Shown: piece after piece, positions 30,410-38,941 of the stretch
Position numbering within the stretch: the first letter of the stretch is position 1
How the letters are laid out: each line of letters opens with the position of its first letter
Source of the DNA: Acrasis kona
Taxonomy: Eukaryota; Heterolobosea; Eutetramitea; Acrasida; Acrasidae
Length of the DNA: 38,941 nucleotides
NCBI GenBank assembly: GCA_026419775.2
Contig: JAOPGA020001355.1
Location: forward strand, 1 to 38,941
Direction of reading: 5' to 3'
Translations under genes and position numbers: made by a program
The notes under the pieces: model-generated
Databases searched by the model: none
Seen by the model: the letters and a program-made list of their open reading frames with translations, nothing else
Told to the model about the DNA's origin: nothing

Positions 30410-30991
30410 ACGTTTAGAGAAAACTTGCAGCTGAACACCATGGTCCAATCGCACCGATCCCAATATTATTGGAATGTAATTTTGAGGATATACCGACCGA
30501 TATGCCGTTGGCGCCTAAGGCTAGTTATGTACCCAACATCTTGCCTGACACCGAGAAGCAACGCAAGATTTTGATTGACGGTAAAGGTAAAATGAATATG
30601 CGTGGACCCAATTGTCAGATACCAAGTTTGTATTACAAGTGTTTGAAATTAGCCTATTGTACATACTGCGGTGTACCTTTAGGAAATATTCATGGAACCT
30701 GTCTTGACAGATTCAATCATAAAAAACCGTATACACGTTGGAACATTTATCTGTGCTGTTTCATTTGTAATAGCGCCAGAGGGTCATTAACTTTATAAAA
30801 AATTTGCATCACATATTTGAACGGTACGCAAAACATTGGATGCGCTTGTGGCTGAATATGGTAAAGATGAGAAAGCGTTAATTGCATCATTAATCGGAAG
30901 GTTCAACTTGTTACTGAAATGTTGCTAAAGCAAGAAAGAGATGATATTAGAACGTTGCCGTACAAATATCTTCCAGATGAACTCTGGTAAA
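30410..30991 (+). pseudogene. HNH-endonuclease-like fossil
   Basis: The plus strand carries a 109-codon piece (30469-30798) whose C-terminal half has the HNH zinc-finger layout: a first Cys pair in YCTYCGVPLG, DRFNHKKPYTRWNIYLCC with the His/Asn, and a second Cys pair in CCFICNSARG. Gene-like sequence continues on both sides. The whole looks broken, with several breaks. HNH proteins of this sort occur in homing elements, DNA viruses and large DNA transposons; I cannot tell which is the source here. It is treated as an old, decayed copy. Confidence 0.5.
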
Positions 30992-31773
30992 TAACTGTAA
31001 GCTCTGTAGAGTCTTAGTCATATAGTATATGTGATGTATTATTTCCCCGCTCTTCGCATGAAAAAAATAATCGCCCACTAGTAAAGGCAACAGCCTCACT
31101 AGGGACGTTATCATTTTTTTATGGGTCACACCGTCAAACTATTAGGACATACCTGTGGTATTAATATCTTTTAGTTTTGATGTTGTGAAGTGAAGACACG
31201 TAGAATAAGAATCAGTACGTAGCCATCGAAGTAAAAGTATGAAGCAATGAAGGTTAAAAACNAATTTGTTTAATAAAAGTAACATTCAAAACAATGTGAC
31301 GAATGAAATGTAATGAAAGTAATTGGATGTCAGTTTTACAAAATCCAAATCAAGGATTCGCCACAAGCGTCGCCAGACAGCGGTCAGTGAGTTAAATACA
31401 ACATCTTATAGAAATGCCCTCATATGTTCTTCCTTCGGTCAGAATCGAACCACTAACTTTTGTTAGGTCTTTACTGGTAATCAGGCTTATATAGCAGTTT
31501 TGACGGCTAAGCTATAAAATCAATACCCTTTTCGATAGATAATCGACCTAGGCTGATGATTTTTTGATGAAAATTTCAAAAACGAATATTGAAGCAATAT
31601 TACTTTATATCTCGTTTGATGCTACGGATGTGACGACCTACTGGTGTTGTTGCGGGGCGAATCTTATCCAAATTACATATTTAGAATAAATTACTTTGTA
31701 ATCATAAACGTTTTTGAACACATGACACGAAGATCAAAATGTCAATTATTAGAATTTTTCAAAACACAACAAC
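30992..31773. other. Non-coding repeat-region DNA
   Basis: I see no gene in these about 780 bp. Near 31428-31510 the minus strand has a tRNA-like GGTTCGATTC box and a CTAAC-AAAA-GTTAG hairpin but no matching acceptor stem, so I do not call a tRNA. An ambiguous base lies at 31262. It may be the 5' non-coding end of the piggyBac element that starts at 31774. Confidence 0.4.
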
Positions 31774-32569
31774 ATGCCAAGAGCTGTGAAAGACACACAA
31801 TGTCCACAATGCAGTAAAATGTTCACTGCACAAGGGGTAAATAGACACATCACAGCAGTACACACAGGAGATGGAAAAAGAGATACTCAGAAGGTAAGTG
31901 AATGGATACACCTACAATACAGCAGAAATTGTGTAATGGCAGCTTCTAATTGAACTACATTCATAAAAAGACCGCGAGGGTGACAAAAANGATGCAATCT
32001 CTCCTTTACCCGAGGTCAAAATATGCTTGCTGGACCTTTAACCTGTCACGGCACAACAAAGCTGTATTATGGTGTCTTTNAAATACTAACATAACAATAG
32101 AGAGGACGTTCATCTAGTAACGGAACATCAAGTGCTCCAAAAAGAAGGCAGCGGCAAAGATTCTATCCATACACAGAAATACCAAATGGCTTTAATTTGT
32201 ACCCGGAGTCATATAATAGTTTGGAACCAGAAGATAATACTGGGNGGCCAATCAACATTCAGGATGACACTCCATACAATTTGTTTCAAAAATACCTGGA
32301 CGATGAAATTGTCAACCATTTTGTTGAGAACTCAAACAATTATGCTAGACAAAACAACATCAAGTTTGACGGGCAAATATTTCAATGTACAACTTCTTGT
32401 GTACTTTTGTTCCTTGGAATAACATTTGCAATGGGTTTAGCACCAAACCCATCTTACGATGATTATTGGTGCAGAAAGGCAACTTCCATATTTGGAAGTA
32501 ATTTAATAAAATCAACCTGCACTAGAGAGTGGTTCCGTGCCATGAAGCATACATTTCATTGTAACACTG
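31774..32569 (+). mobile_element. piggyBac transposase, N-terminal part with C2H2 finger
   Basis: Exon 1 (31774-31893) encodes a C2H2 zinc finger (CPQCSKMF...VNRHITAVH). A GTAAGT donor at 31894 and an ACAATAG acceptor ending at 32100 give an intron of 207 nt, much longer than the host introns. Exon 2 from 32101 continues with a basic linker and then the piggyBac N-terminal domain: PYNLFQKYLDDEIVNHFVEN, FLGITFAMGLAPNPSYDDYW and TREWFRAMKHTFHCN. At about 32569 piggyBac similarity stops and the frame runs on into unrelated sequence. piggyBac is a cut-and-paste DNA transposon inserting at TTAA. N bases occur at 31990, 32080 and 32245. Confidence 0.75.
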
Positions 32570-33612
32570 ACTGGTTGGTACAAAAAGCAAACAGCAATAG
32601 GCTCATCCCACAGAAGCTGATCATGGGAATCATCACCGACAAGGAAGTTACGGTACAATCGTATCGTGTTGAAGGACCCAAAGAAGACCAACCAGGCAAA
32701 GAAAGAGGTGTCATCATACATTTTCACAAAGACCAGGACCTATCGAGCTTCTATGATGAAGAAAAACCGACGACACATCACTTGTCGTTCTTCAACAAAT
32801 ACAAAGCCCATGTCGAAACCTCAAAAACATACAACGTAGCAAACAACAACAACAACGAGGTCAGACTCTTCGTAGAAGACGACCAATACGAAATGGTAAC
32901 CTCCAACCAGGACCAGATCATAAAATGGTTGAAGCAAAAATTTAAATTCAAGGGCGAGACAGACAAAAAAATAAAGATTAGATCTACGGTAGAGACGTCA
33001 AAAAACGGGAAAAAGTACACGGTGGGGCGGCTCAGCCTTGAGAAGAAGGAGAATGAAGAAAAACTAGAGGGCCAAATCGTCTACAACACCGAACTAGACG
33101 TAAAACTCACGTTTTGGAAAAAGAAAGTCGCCTACAACAACAGCAACAACAACAACAGCAAAAACAACAACAACAACAAAGCCCACCCTATTCACGAGGA
33201 CAAGGAATTTATCCTCCTCAAAAATAGAGTGGCCGCGTTAGAGATTAGCGTGGAGGAAGTCAAGACAACTACTGCCACGACGGACTCCAAAGTCGATAGG
33301 ATAGTGGACAAGATGGACGTAATGAACAATTCCTTTAAAGAACAGATGGAGAGTATCAGAGTTCTGGCTGCCCAAATGGTGACTGTGGTCAACAAGATAA
33401 ACGGGCCTACCGATTCGTCGGTTGAACAGGGAAAAGGGAAGACAACATCAAAGGACGGTAGTGAACCAACTAGACCGAAGAGGAAGACTGTAGCCAACAC
33501 CGACGAAGACTACGATTACAGCAGAACAGACAGCAGTAGTGATATCAAGATGGAAGAAGGCAACAAGAAGTCCAAACTCAACGATGGGTCAGGAAGGAGG
33601 AAATCTGCCTGA
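32570..33612 (+). other. Unclassified 347-codon open stretch fused after the piggyBac N-terminus
   Basis: This continues in frame from the piggyBac part but is not transposase. It opens with a possible small alpha/beta section (LIMGIITDKEVTVQSYRVEG, RGVIIHFHKDQDL), then a Lys-rich segment (WLKQKFKFKGETDKKIKI), an Asn run coded by AAC repeats (NNSNNNNSKNNNNN), a likely coiled coil (LLKNRVAALEISVEEVK) and a basic/acidic Ser-rich tail. Domain order (small fold, coiled coil, basic tail) resembles element-borne nucleic-acid-binding proteins, but I cannot name a family. GC is higher than in the flanks. It is probably a piece of another element joined by rearrangement. Confidence 0.5.
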
Positions 33613-33726
33613 AAATAAACCACCGTATAAATCGTCAAAGTTTCTGACATCTCGGGCCCAGCAATGGGTAATAAACATTTTATTTTATTTATTTATCAAA
33701 CAAAAATCATCATCCCTGTCAAAAAA

Positions 33727-33999
33727 TTACCAGTACTCAAAGGGATATTCACGTCCAGGTGGCAGCATTTGAACAAGATCCCAAACATAATCATGGGTGT
33801 TAGAGCTTCTATTAGACTCATGGTTTTTGCCTTGGTATACCCAGAAGTCATTTATGTAGCCACAGTCATCAGCAATACAGAACAGTTTGATACCAGTTGC
33901 GTGAGGCTTTCCACGAACATGCTGCCTCGCCTTCCAACGACCCTTGAATAAAATTATTGTCTCATCAACAACATTGTGAATAAAAGGTAGCCAAAACAT
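33727..33999 (-). mobile_element. piggyBac transposase middle part, inverted
   Basis: On the minus strand this reads as the middle of the catalytic domain: VVDETIILFKGRWKARQHV (the first catalytic Asp, equivalent to the family's IDE...FRGR), KPHATGIKLFCIADDCGYI and FWVYQGKNHESN. It fits between the N-terminal piece (31774-32569) and the C-terminal piece (35030-35847), but lies in the opposite orientation to both. This is direct evidence of rearrangement, or of a second copy. Confidence 0.8.
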
Positions 34000-34312
34000 C
34001 TTGTTTTTTTCGTTTCTGCTGTCTTAAATAGGACGGGTATACTATCTTTGGCTGCTTGTCCCTCCACCAAGGTAAACCTGGGCTCTACTCGGTCATTTGT
34101 AATGGCATTTTCAGGTCTTTCTTTGATTTGAAAATCACCGTTACAGTTAGGAACATGTTGGAGATCAGAATCTCTTCGATGGTCTCTCTATCCGAGTCAT
34201 TGAGATCACCTTTGATCAGATCCCTCATGTCGACTGGTGACAGTTCCAGGTCTGTATAGTCGTGGAAGATGACCTTGGCTGATTTTTTGAAGTCGAAAGT
34301 GTTTTGTGTCAT
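34000..34312 (-). other. Coding-like fragment upstream of the inverted piggyBac piece
   Basis: From an ATG at 34312 the minus strand is gene-like (TQNTFDFKKSAKVIFHDYTD, SPVDMRDLIKGDLNDSD, then after a frame change PRFTLVEGQAAKDSIPVLFK). No domain is recognised. It abuts the inverted piggyBac fragment exactly where piggyBac similarity begins. It may come from the same unknown element as the 32570-33612 stretch. It looks broken. Confidence 0.4.
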
Positions 34313-34429
34313 TGTTTGTCTCGTGTCTTTTGTGTGATTTGTTTTTAGTTTTGTTGTTTTTGAGTTCGGCTGACTTGAGTTTTTATACCATGGCCCCTGA
34401 TAAATAAATAAAGTTGACTTCAATAAATA

Positions 34430-34930
34430 ATGGTATCTCGTGTTCCGAAAGCCGTCCAACAGCACAAATTTAAGAGCCGCAATGCTCTGCCGCGTAAACA
34501 ACAAATACATAAGCGCGCCACACAGCCACCAGATTATGATAGTGAAGCAACCGACTTGAGTGATGAGGATTTTAATGTTGCTTTTATTTATTTAGACATC
34601 GCAAAAAGAGATACACTCTTTGTCAAACAATAGCAATAGTGAAAATGATAATTGTTAATGCATGGATCATTTTTTGAAACTTGAAGACAATCAATTGATA
34701 TCGTCAAAGTCAACTTCAGTTCATTTATAACATTGTAAAGGAGATAGGTGTTTCAGTTAAGAAAAGACAAGGAACTAATGCAAATACCAATATAAAGCAT
34801 TGGTTAACTAAGCATCCTAACAATAGAAAGCGGTGTCAGAATTGTAAAGAAAAAGGCAAGAAATCTGAGACAAGATACTATTGTAAAGCTTGTGACATGC
34901 ATTTTCACTTAAAAGGGAATGTTATAATGA
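34430..34930 (+). mobile_element. piggyBac-related remnant with C-terminal zinc finger
   Basis: A 67-codon frame at 34430-34633 (basic start, then DYDSEATDLSDEDFN, as in the acidic N-termini of piggyBac transposases) is followed within 200 bp by a separate frame with HWLTKHPNNRKRCQNCKEKG and YYCKACDMHFHL. The latter matches the Cys-rich C-terminal finger of the copy at 35030-35847 (CITCLKQGKDS...YYCVGCQMHIH). The catalytic middle is missing. It reads as an internally deleted second copy. Confidence 0.55.
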
Positions 34931-35029
34931 ATACCATAAAAGACACTGTTTATAAACATAACTGTTCAAAAAAATCTATTAAAAGTGCATTTTTGAGGTC
35001 TCTACATAGTTGGGCCTGAAAAACGACTT

Positions 35030-35847
35030 AAGTTGTCTTTTAGGCCTGTAAGGGATATGTAGTTTTTGCTGACCAGTTCTTTGGTGGTTTTGATCTTGCA
35101 GAAATACTTCATAATGCTAACTACAAATTTGTACTGAGCTGTCAAACATACAGACCAAGTTCTATCTTCAAAGATTACCTCTAATGTTTTCTAGAAAAAG
35201 GGCAAAGTGCACACATTGTCACAGACAGTTATGATGAATATAATTGTGATGAGTCTTTTATCTGTACTCTTACATTCTATGATTCTAAGAAGTGTAATTT
35301 TCTAAGCAACGTGTCAAGCACCGAAATATTAGAAACAATACATCAAAGAGCACGTCCAAGGCCAGAGATTGTTGTTTTGTATAATAAATTTATGAATGGT
35401 GTTGACAAAGCTGATGCTGTATGCCATTTAAATATTATTTGACACAGAAACAAGAAGTGGACTATTGCTCTTTGGAAGTTTTTAGTGAAGCTATTTGTAA
35501 CCCAGGCTCACAAAGTTAAAAATGAATTCCTTATGAAGGATAAAAAGAGGAAAATGACAAAAAAGAAGTTTCTTCATGATGTTGTTCAGAATTTATGTAA
35601 TTTTAAAAAATCACAACCACAGCACACCAGTCGTCACCTACCACTCTTGTTAAGTGCAAATCATAAAGGCAGATGTATTACCTGTTTAAAGCAAGGCAAA
35701 GACTCTAACACTACATATTACTGTGTTGGCTGTCAAATGCATATCCACCCCCAATGCTGGTACTTACATCATACTGGACAGAGGGTAAAGCTTGTACCAG
35801 TACCTAAACAACGTGGTCACAAAGGCTATGGAAGAAAGGTTCAGTGA
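35030..35847 (+). mobile_element. piggyBac transposase, C-terminal half
   Basis: Plus-strand pieces in order: GYVVFADQFFGGFDLAEILH (second catalytic Asp, equivalent to the CDNWFTS motif), a variable section, RARPRPEIVVLYNKFMNGVD with KADAV (third Asp, GVD-xx-D motif), KKWTIALWKFLVKLFVTQAH, and the C-terminal zinc finger CITCLKQGKDSNTTYYCVGC followed by HIHPQCW and a final His. At least two in-frame stops and one frame change break it. With 31774-32569 and 33727-33999 it accounts for nearly the whole transposase. The last 120 codons are intact. Confidence 0.75.
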
Positions 35848-35901
35848 TAAAGTTACTCTGGAAATAGTGAATTCTAATCGGAGAGATTTTTGGTATTTTT
35901 C

Positions 35902-36057
35902 AACCGGTTTTTCAAAAAAATTGCAAAACTGGTGTTAACAACCGGTTAGTTTTTTGTCTAAAAAGTGAAAAACACCACTAGTGAAATCGGTTGCATACAC
36001 CGGTTTTAACAACTTGTGATAAAAACGAAGCATACGAACTGGTGCATTCAACCGGTT
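35902..36057. repeat. Repeated AACCGGTT motif beyond the piggyBac C-terminus
   Basis: The 8-bp palindrome AACCGGTT occurs at 35902, 35940 and 36050, with near copies CACCGGTT at about 35998 and AACTGGTG twice. Spacing is about 38-60 bp. It begins some 55 bp past the end of the transposase frame. Subterminal repeats of this kind can be transposase-binding sites; alternatively they are simple local duplications. Confidence 0.65.
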
Positions 36058-36130
36058 CAAGGTATAGGCTATGGATTCTAAAGCAAGGTAGTATACAAAT
36101 AAAATTACATTAAATTGATATCAAAATATT

Positions 36131-36291
36131 TTATTGTTCAGAGTCACTGCTGGATTCATCATCCTTCTTCTTCTTGTGCTCTGCAAGTATCTTGGCCAAT
36201 GTCACTTCATCAATGCCAGCATTTGTGANTAAATCTTCAATTTTACTGGACTTTGCCTTCGACTTCCTGACCTTAGTTGTCTTCAGGGTTT
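36131..36291 (-). other. Likely 3' exon of a minus-strand gene, Lys/Ser-rich
   Basis: A good GTAAGTAT donor at 36328 and a CACTTTATAG acceptor ending at 36292 bound a 37-nt intron. After it the minus strand encodes about 52 residues (TLKTTKVRKSKAKSSKIEDL, then NAGIDEVTLAKILAEHKKKK and an acidic Ser tail) to a stop at 36131. The upstream exon (to about 36357) is short and I could not trace it to a start. An N lies at 36229. It may be a host gene's tail or a transposon accessory gene. Confidence 0.45.
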
Positions 36292-36572
36292 CTATAAAGT
36301 GTTAATGTTAAAACATGTTTATACTTACCTGTCAACAAGTGGGCACCGTTTAAATCGCTTACAAGAATAGATGCTTACAATAAATAAATATTACAAAAAC
36401 CAAGCTTTATTAAATACACACTTTATTGGGCTCATATATGTTAGTTAATAAGTCTTTATTGTGGACAGAGTTAAGTTAATATATGAGGTAGCGCCAGGCT
36501 TAAATAAGGCGAATATAGCAAGCCAATTGCCAATGTAAATGGCATTATGTTGGTATTACTGATTATTGCTTT

Positions 36573-36590
36573 ATACAAATCGATTTGTAT
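36573..36590. repeat. Perfect 18-bp palindrome
   Basis: ATACAAATCGATTTGTAT is its own reverse complement without a spacer. It lies in an otherwise featureless stretch (36360-37020) upstream of the Ulp1-like frame. It could be a homodimer binding site, or the end of a small inverted-repeat element. Confidence 0.7.
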
Positions 36591-37024
36591 CTCCGCATTG
36601 TCAATTCATTATTTCTCTCATCATTGTCTAGAAGCATCAGGAAGATATCGCAGATTCAATACTTGAATCATACCACTATATAGTCCATTCTTCTCCCTTA
36701 ACCATGTCGCAAAATGCACTTTAAACCCGCTTTCTTGGCATAGTTAAGCATTATCCATCATTAATCCATCATCTAAAGTAGTATCCAAGTAATTCCATTC
36801 GGTCTCCTTCTAGGAGACTCACTTTGGATCAATTCTTTTTGGCAAAATACACTCAACAGGCGCTTGTAAATTGATTTTAGTCCTTTCTATGGGTTTGAAT
36901 GGTTTGTGGATTGATTTGCTACCCCGAACGGTTCTGCGCACAAAGGACCTCTACTTTCGGTTTGCTGGATTATTGTAAGAAAACACAGTGAAAACACCAC
37001 ATCACCTTCATCACAAACTCAACA

Positions 37025-38941
37025 ATGTCATCCGCCGATTATGATCTTCTTGTACAACTTTTGAACGAAATCAGCCAACATAAATCAATATTAGAAAAGC
37101 ACAATCTCTCTTTTAAAGATGCTGTTAAATTGGCAGTACCTCAGGATGTTGTTAAGCAAGCATCTTTAAATTGCGCCCAAATGATGTTCTCAATCTATAG
37201 AGAATGTGATCAAGAGGAAATTCAAGAAAAGTACAACTCACTTTTAGCCGTAGCTCATGACGAAAACTTGTCTTTGAATGAGGCGGTTACTCAGAGCAAC
37301 CTTAAATCTAGCCAACCGGATGGCGAAGGTAAAGTCCCCAACAATGCATCGGATGATGGCAATGATATAGGTGGTGATGATGGTGATGATAATGATGATG
37401 GTGATGATAACTACCAAGATAAGAAGAAGTCATCGAAGAAGGCCAAATCTGAGGAGGATAAAATCAAAAAGACCAAATCATTGCTACAAAATGCCAAATT
37501 TGTGCTTCCTGTTAACACTATGACACAAGATCGCTCTGAAGCAGTGAGGGTAGGGTTATCTCTTCTAACAACCGGCGAAGTTGATCCAAAATTCTACCGA
37601 GAATTAGTTCAATTATCAAAGGCATGTGTGAAAGTAGAGGAAACCAATGCCAACACCCATCTATATTGGTCGGTCCTTCATGGAGGTATTGATCACTGGT
37701 TCTTATCTCTGGATCCTGATTCGCAGAAAAAGTTAACGGAATGTAAAAGCAAACATCCTAATCAAAAGACATTATTGACTAAATTCTGTAAAGGTAAAAG
37801 TGCCAGTTACTTGTATAAGTTACAAAACTTATTCAACTTTTGCAAGAAGTACAAATATACTATGTATACGGACCTGAGCACAACCAAAATCATCACCAAT
37901 ATGAAATATATGGTGATTGTGATTGAGAAGGATAAGAACCTGAAACAATTATGGGAGAGTATCCCCTTAGAAGCAGAAGTTAGGGACCCTGACTTTGATC
38001 CACTGGATCAGAAGCAATTAATGTCCTTGTCAAGAAGCATCAGGAAGACCATAGATGTAGTTGAGTCATCATCCAATGGGGAGACACTATCCAATGAGGG
38101 CACGGATGAAACCTCTTCCAAGGCCCCTTCTCAAGCACCAAGCGAAGGTCAAATGCCGAGCGAAAAAAAAATACCTCGCCAGACTCGCCTCAAGACTCAT
38201 TAAACGGTCCATCAAACGCAACTAAAGGACCTTCAATAGAAAACCCCAAAACCCCCACTGACAAGTCAACTCGATCTCAAAAAGCAACAAAAGCAAAAGA
38301 TATTGACAAAACCGATACTGGCTATGATAGTGAGGACAAGGACGATATTGAAGGGGCAAATGAGAGCCTTGATGAAAAGTTAAATGGCACTGAGAATAAG
38401 GCGGCGCGCAAGAGGATCAAGTTGGATGAAGGGCCACTAATTGAAAGCATCAAGAAATTGACCCTTGAAAAATCGCTTCAGAAGGAGATTAAAACATTCC
38501 CTTCTGTTCAATCGCTTAACAGGTTCCTCATCATTTGTGGTTGGATGATAACATTATTGATTACCTAATGACTTTATTGTCCAAAAGGTACAAAGATGTG
38601 TACATTCATCCAATAAGTGGCCTTTGCAAAACTTATGACGAGGAAAGCGGAGTTGTTGAACAAAAGAACTGCTCCACAATTTACAACAAAATATTTCTTT
38701 GTATATCAATACCAGAAACATTTCCACATTGCATTTGTGAAGCTGAACAAGGCCGATAACAGGTGCGAGATTGAGTTGCATTTGATGGACAACTTGAACC
38801 GCAGTAACATTAAGTGTGTATCCGTCGATGGAGACACAACTATATTGGAGTGCATTGAAGCATTTTTCAAAACCCTTGACCTCACAAAGGATTGTGGCAT
38901 TAATGTCAACTCAGACGTATGGTACATTTCGGTAAAGCCAC
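37025..38941 (+). pseudogene. Unknown N-terminal protein followed by Ulp1-like (C48) protease domain, off the right edge
   Basis: The ATG at 37025 opens a 392-codon frame: a helical start (DYDLLVQLLNEISQHKSILE), an acidic run (GGDDGDDNDDGDDN), a Lys-rich patch, a conserved-looking core (SVLHGGIDHWFLSLDPDSQK, YLYKLQNLFNFCKKYKYTMY) and a Ser/Thr/Pro linker. The linker continues in another frame, where a basic patch (NKAARKRIKLDEG) leads into a SUMO-protease-like domain: WLDDNIIDYLMTLLSKR (W-L-x-D-x-I-I), QYQKHFHIAFVKLN (the catalytic His position) and HLMDNLNRSN (the Asp position). The expected Cys block would lie past the window end. The frame changes about three times, one beside an A-run near 38165, so part could be sequencing error. 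Ulp1-type proteases occur in several DNA transposons as well as in hosts. It may be an element gene or a diverged host deSUMOylase. Confidence 0.5.

Noticed and set aside
31428-31510. tRNA-like box (GGTTCGATTC on minus) with a variable-arm-like hairpin
   Set aside because: The T stem pairs poorly and no acceptor stem can be formed, so no tRNA is called.

Overview
The window is eukaryotic nuclear DNA from a protist with a compact genome. The host genes use the standard code and carry very short GT-AG introns, mostly 35-47 nt, that I could place by reading frame. Several stop codons overlap AATAAA. The gene set is a Ser/Thr-kinase/AAA/GAF hybrid histidine kinase, EndoU, an Ariadne-type RBR ligase, a fascin-like trefoil protein, a carotenoid oxygenase and a eukaryotic GluRS. 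It fits a free-living amoeboid protist, perhaps a heterolobosean (Naegleria/Acrasis-like). That placement is inference; no rRNA or other marker is present.

Region 1, about 0.5-27.7 kb, is dense host sequence. In order it holds: a four-span membrane protein with a degenerate purple-acid-phosphatase ectodomain (561-2885, +); a carotenoid cleavage oxygenase (3118-4767, +); a mitochondrial-type single-domain rhodanese (5005-5497, +); two unknown small minus genes; EndoU endoribonuclease (6678-7900, +); a METTL26/DUF938 methyltransferase (7921-8538, -); a fascin-like double beta-trefoil (8820-9512, +); a small three-exon minus gene (9543-9824); a secreted Gly/His-rich protein (10048-11298, -); a small unknown (11767-12108, +); a seven-exon RBR E3 ligase (12219-14125, +); a LURP-one/tubby-like protein (14238-15074, -); a MaoC hot-dog dehydratase (15111-16220, -); cytosolic glutamyl-tRNA synthetase (16373-18599, -), divergent from a small unknown gene with 53 bp between the start codons; a 535-aa disordered basic/acidic protein (19516-21123, +); and an approximately 1,860-aa hybrid histidine kinase (21978-27641, -).

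Region 2, about 27.7-38.9 kb, is a mobile-element graveyard. A Crypton-like tyrosine recombinase is split by a 119-bp poly(A)-tailed SINE-like insertion with perfect 15-bp target-site duplications. An HNH-type fossil follows. Several piggyBac transposase pieces lie in both orientations and suggest an inversion of about 1.4 kb. A Ulp1-like protease reading frame runs off the right edge. All five ambiguous bases (N) fall in this part, which suggests polymorphic or imperfectly assembled repeats.

Functionally the host genes are mostly unrelated housekeeping, signalling and RNA genes packed tightly: 20 bp separate two convergent stop codons and 53-62 bp separate divergent starts. I see no gene cluster working as one pathway. 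The points most worth following are the structured poly(A) insertion, the piggyBac rearrangement, the diverged phosphoesterase ectodomain, and the stop-codon/poly(A)-signal overlap.
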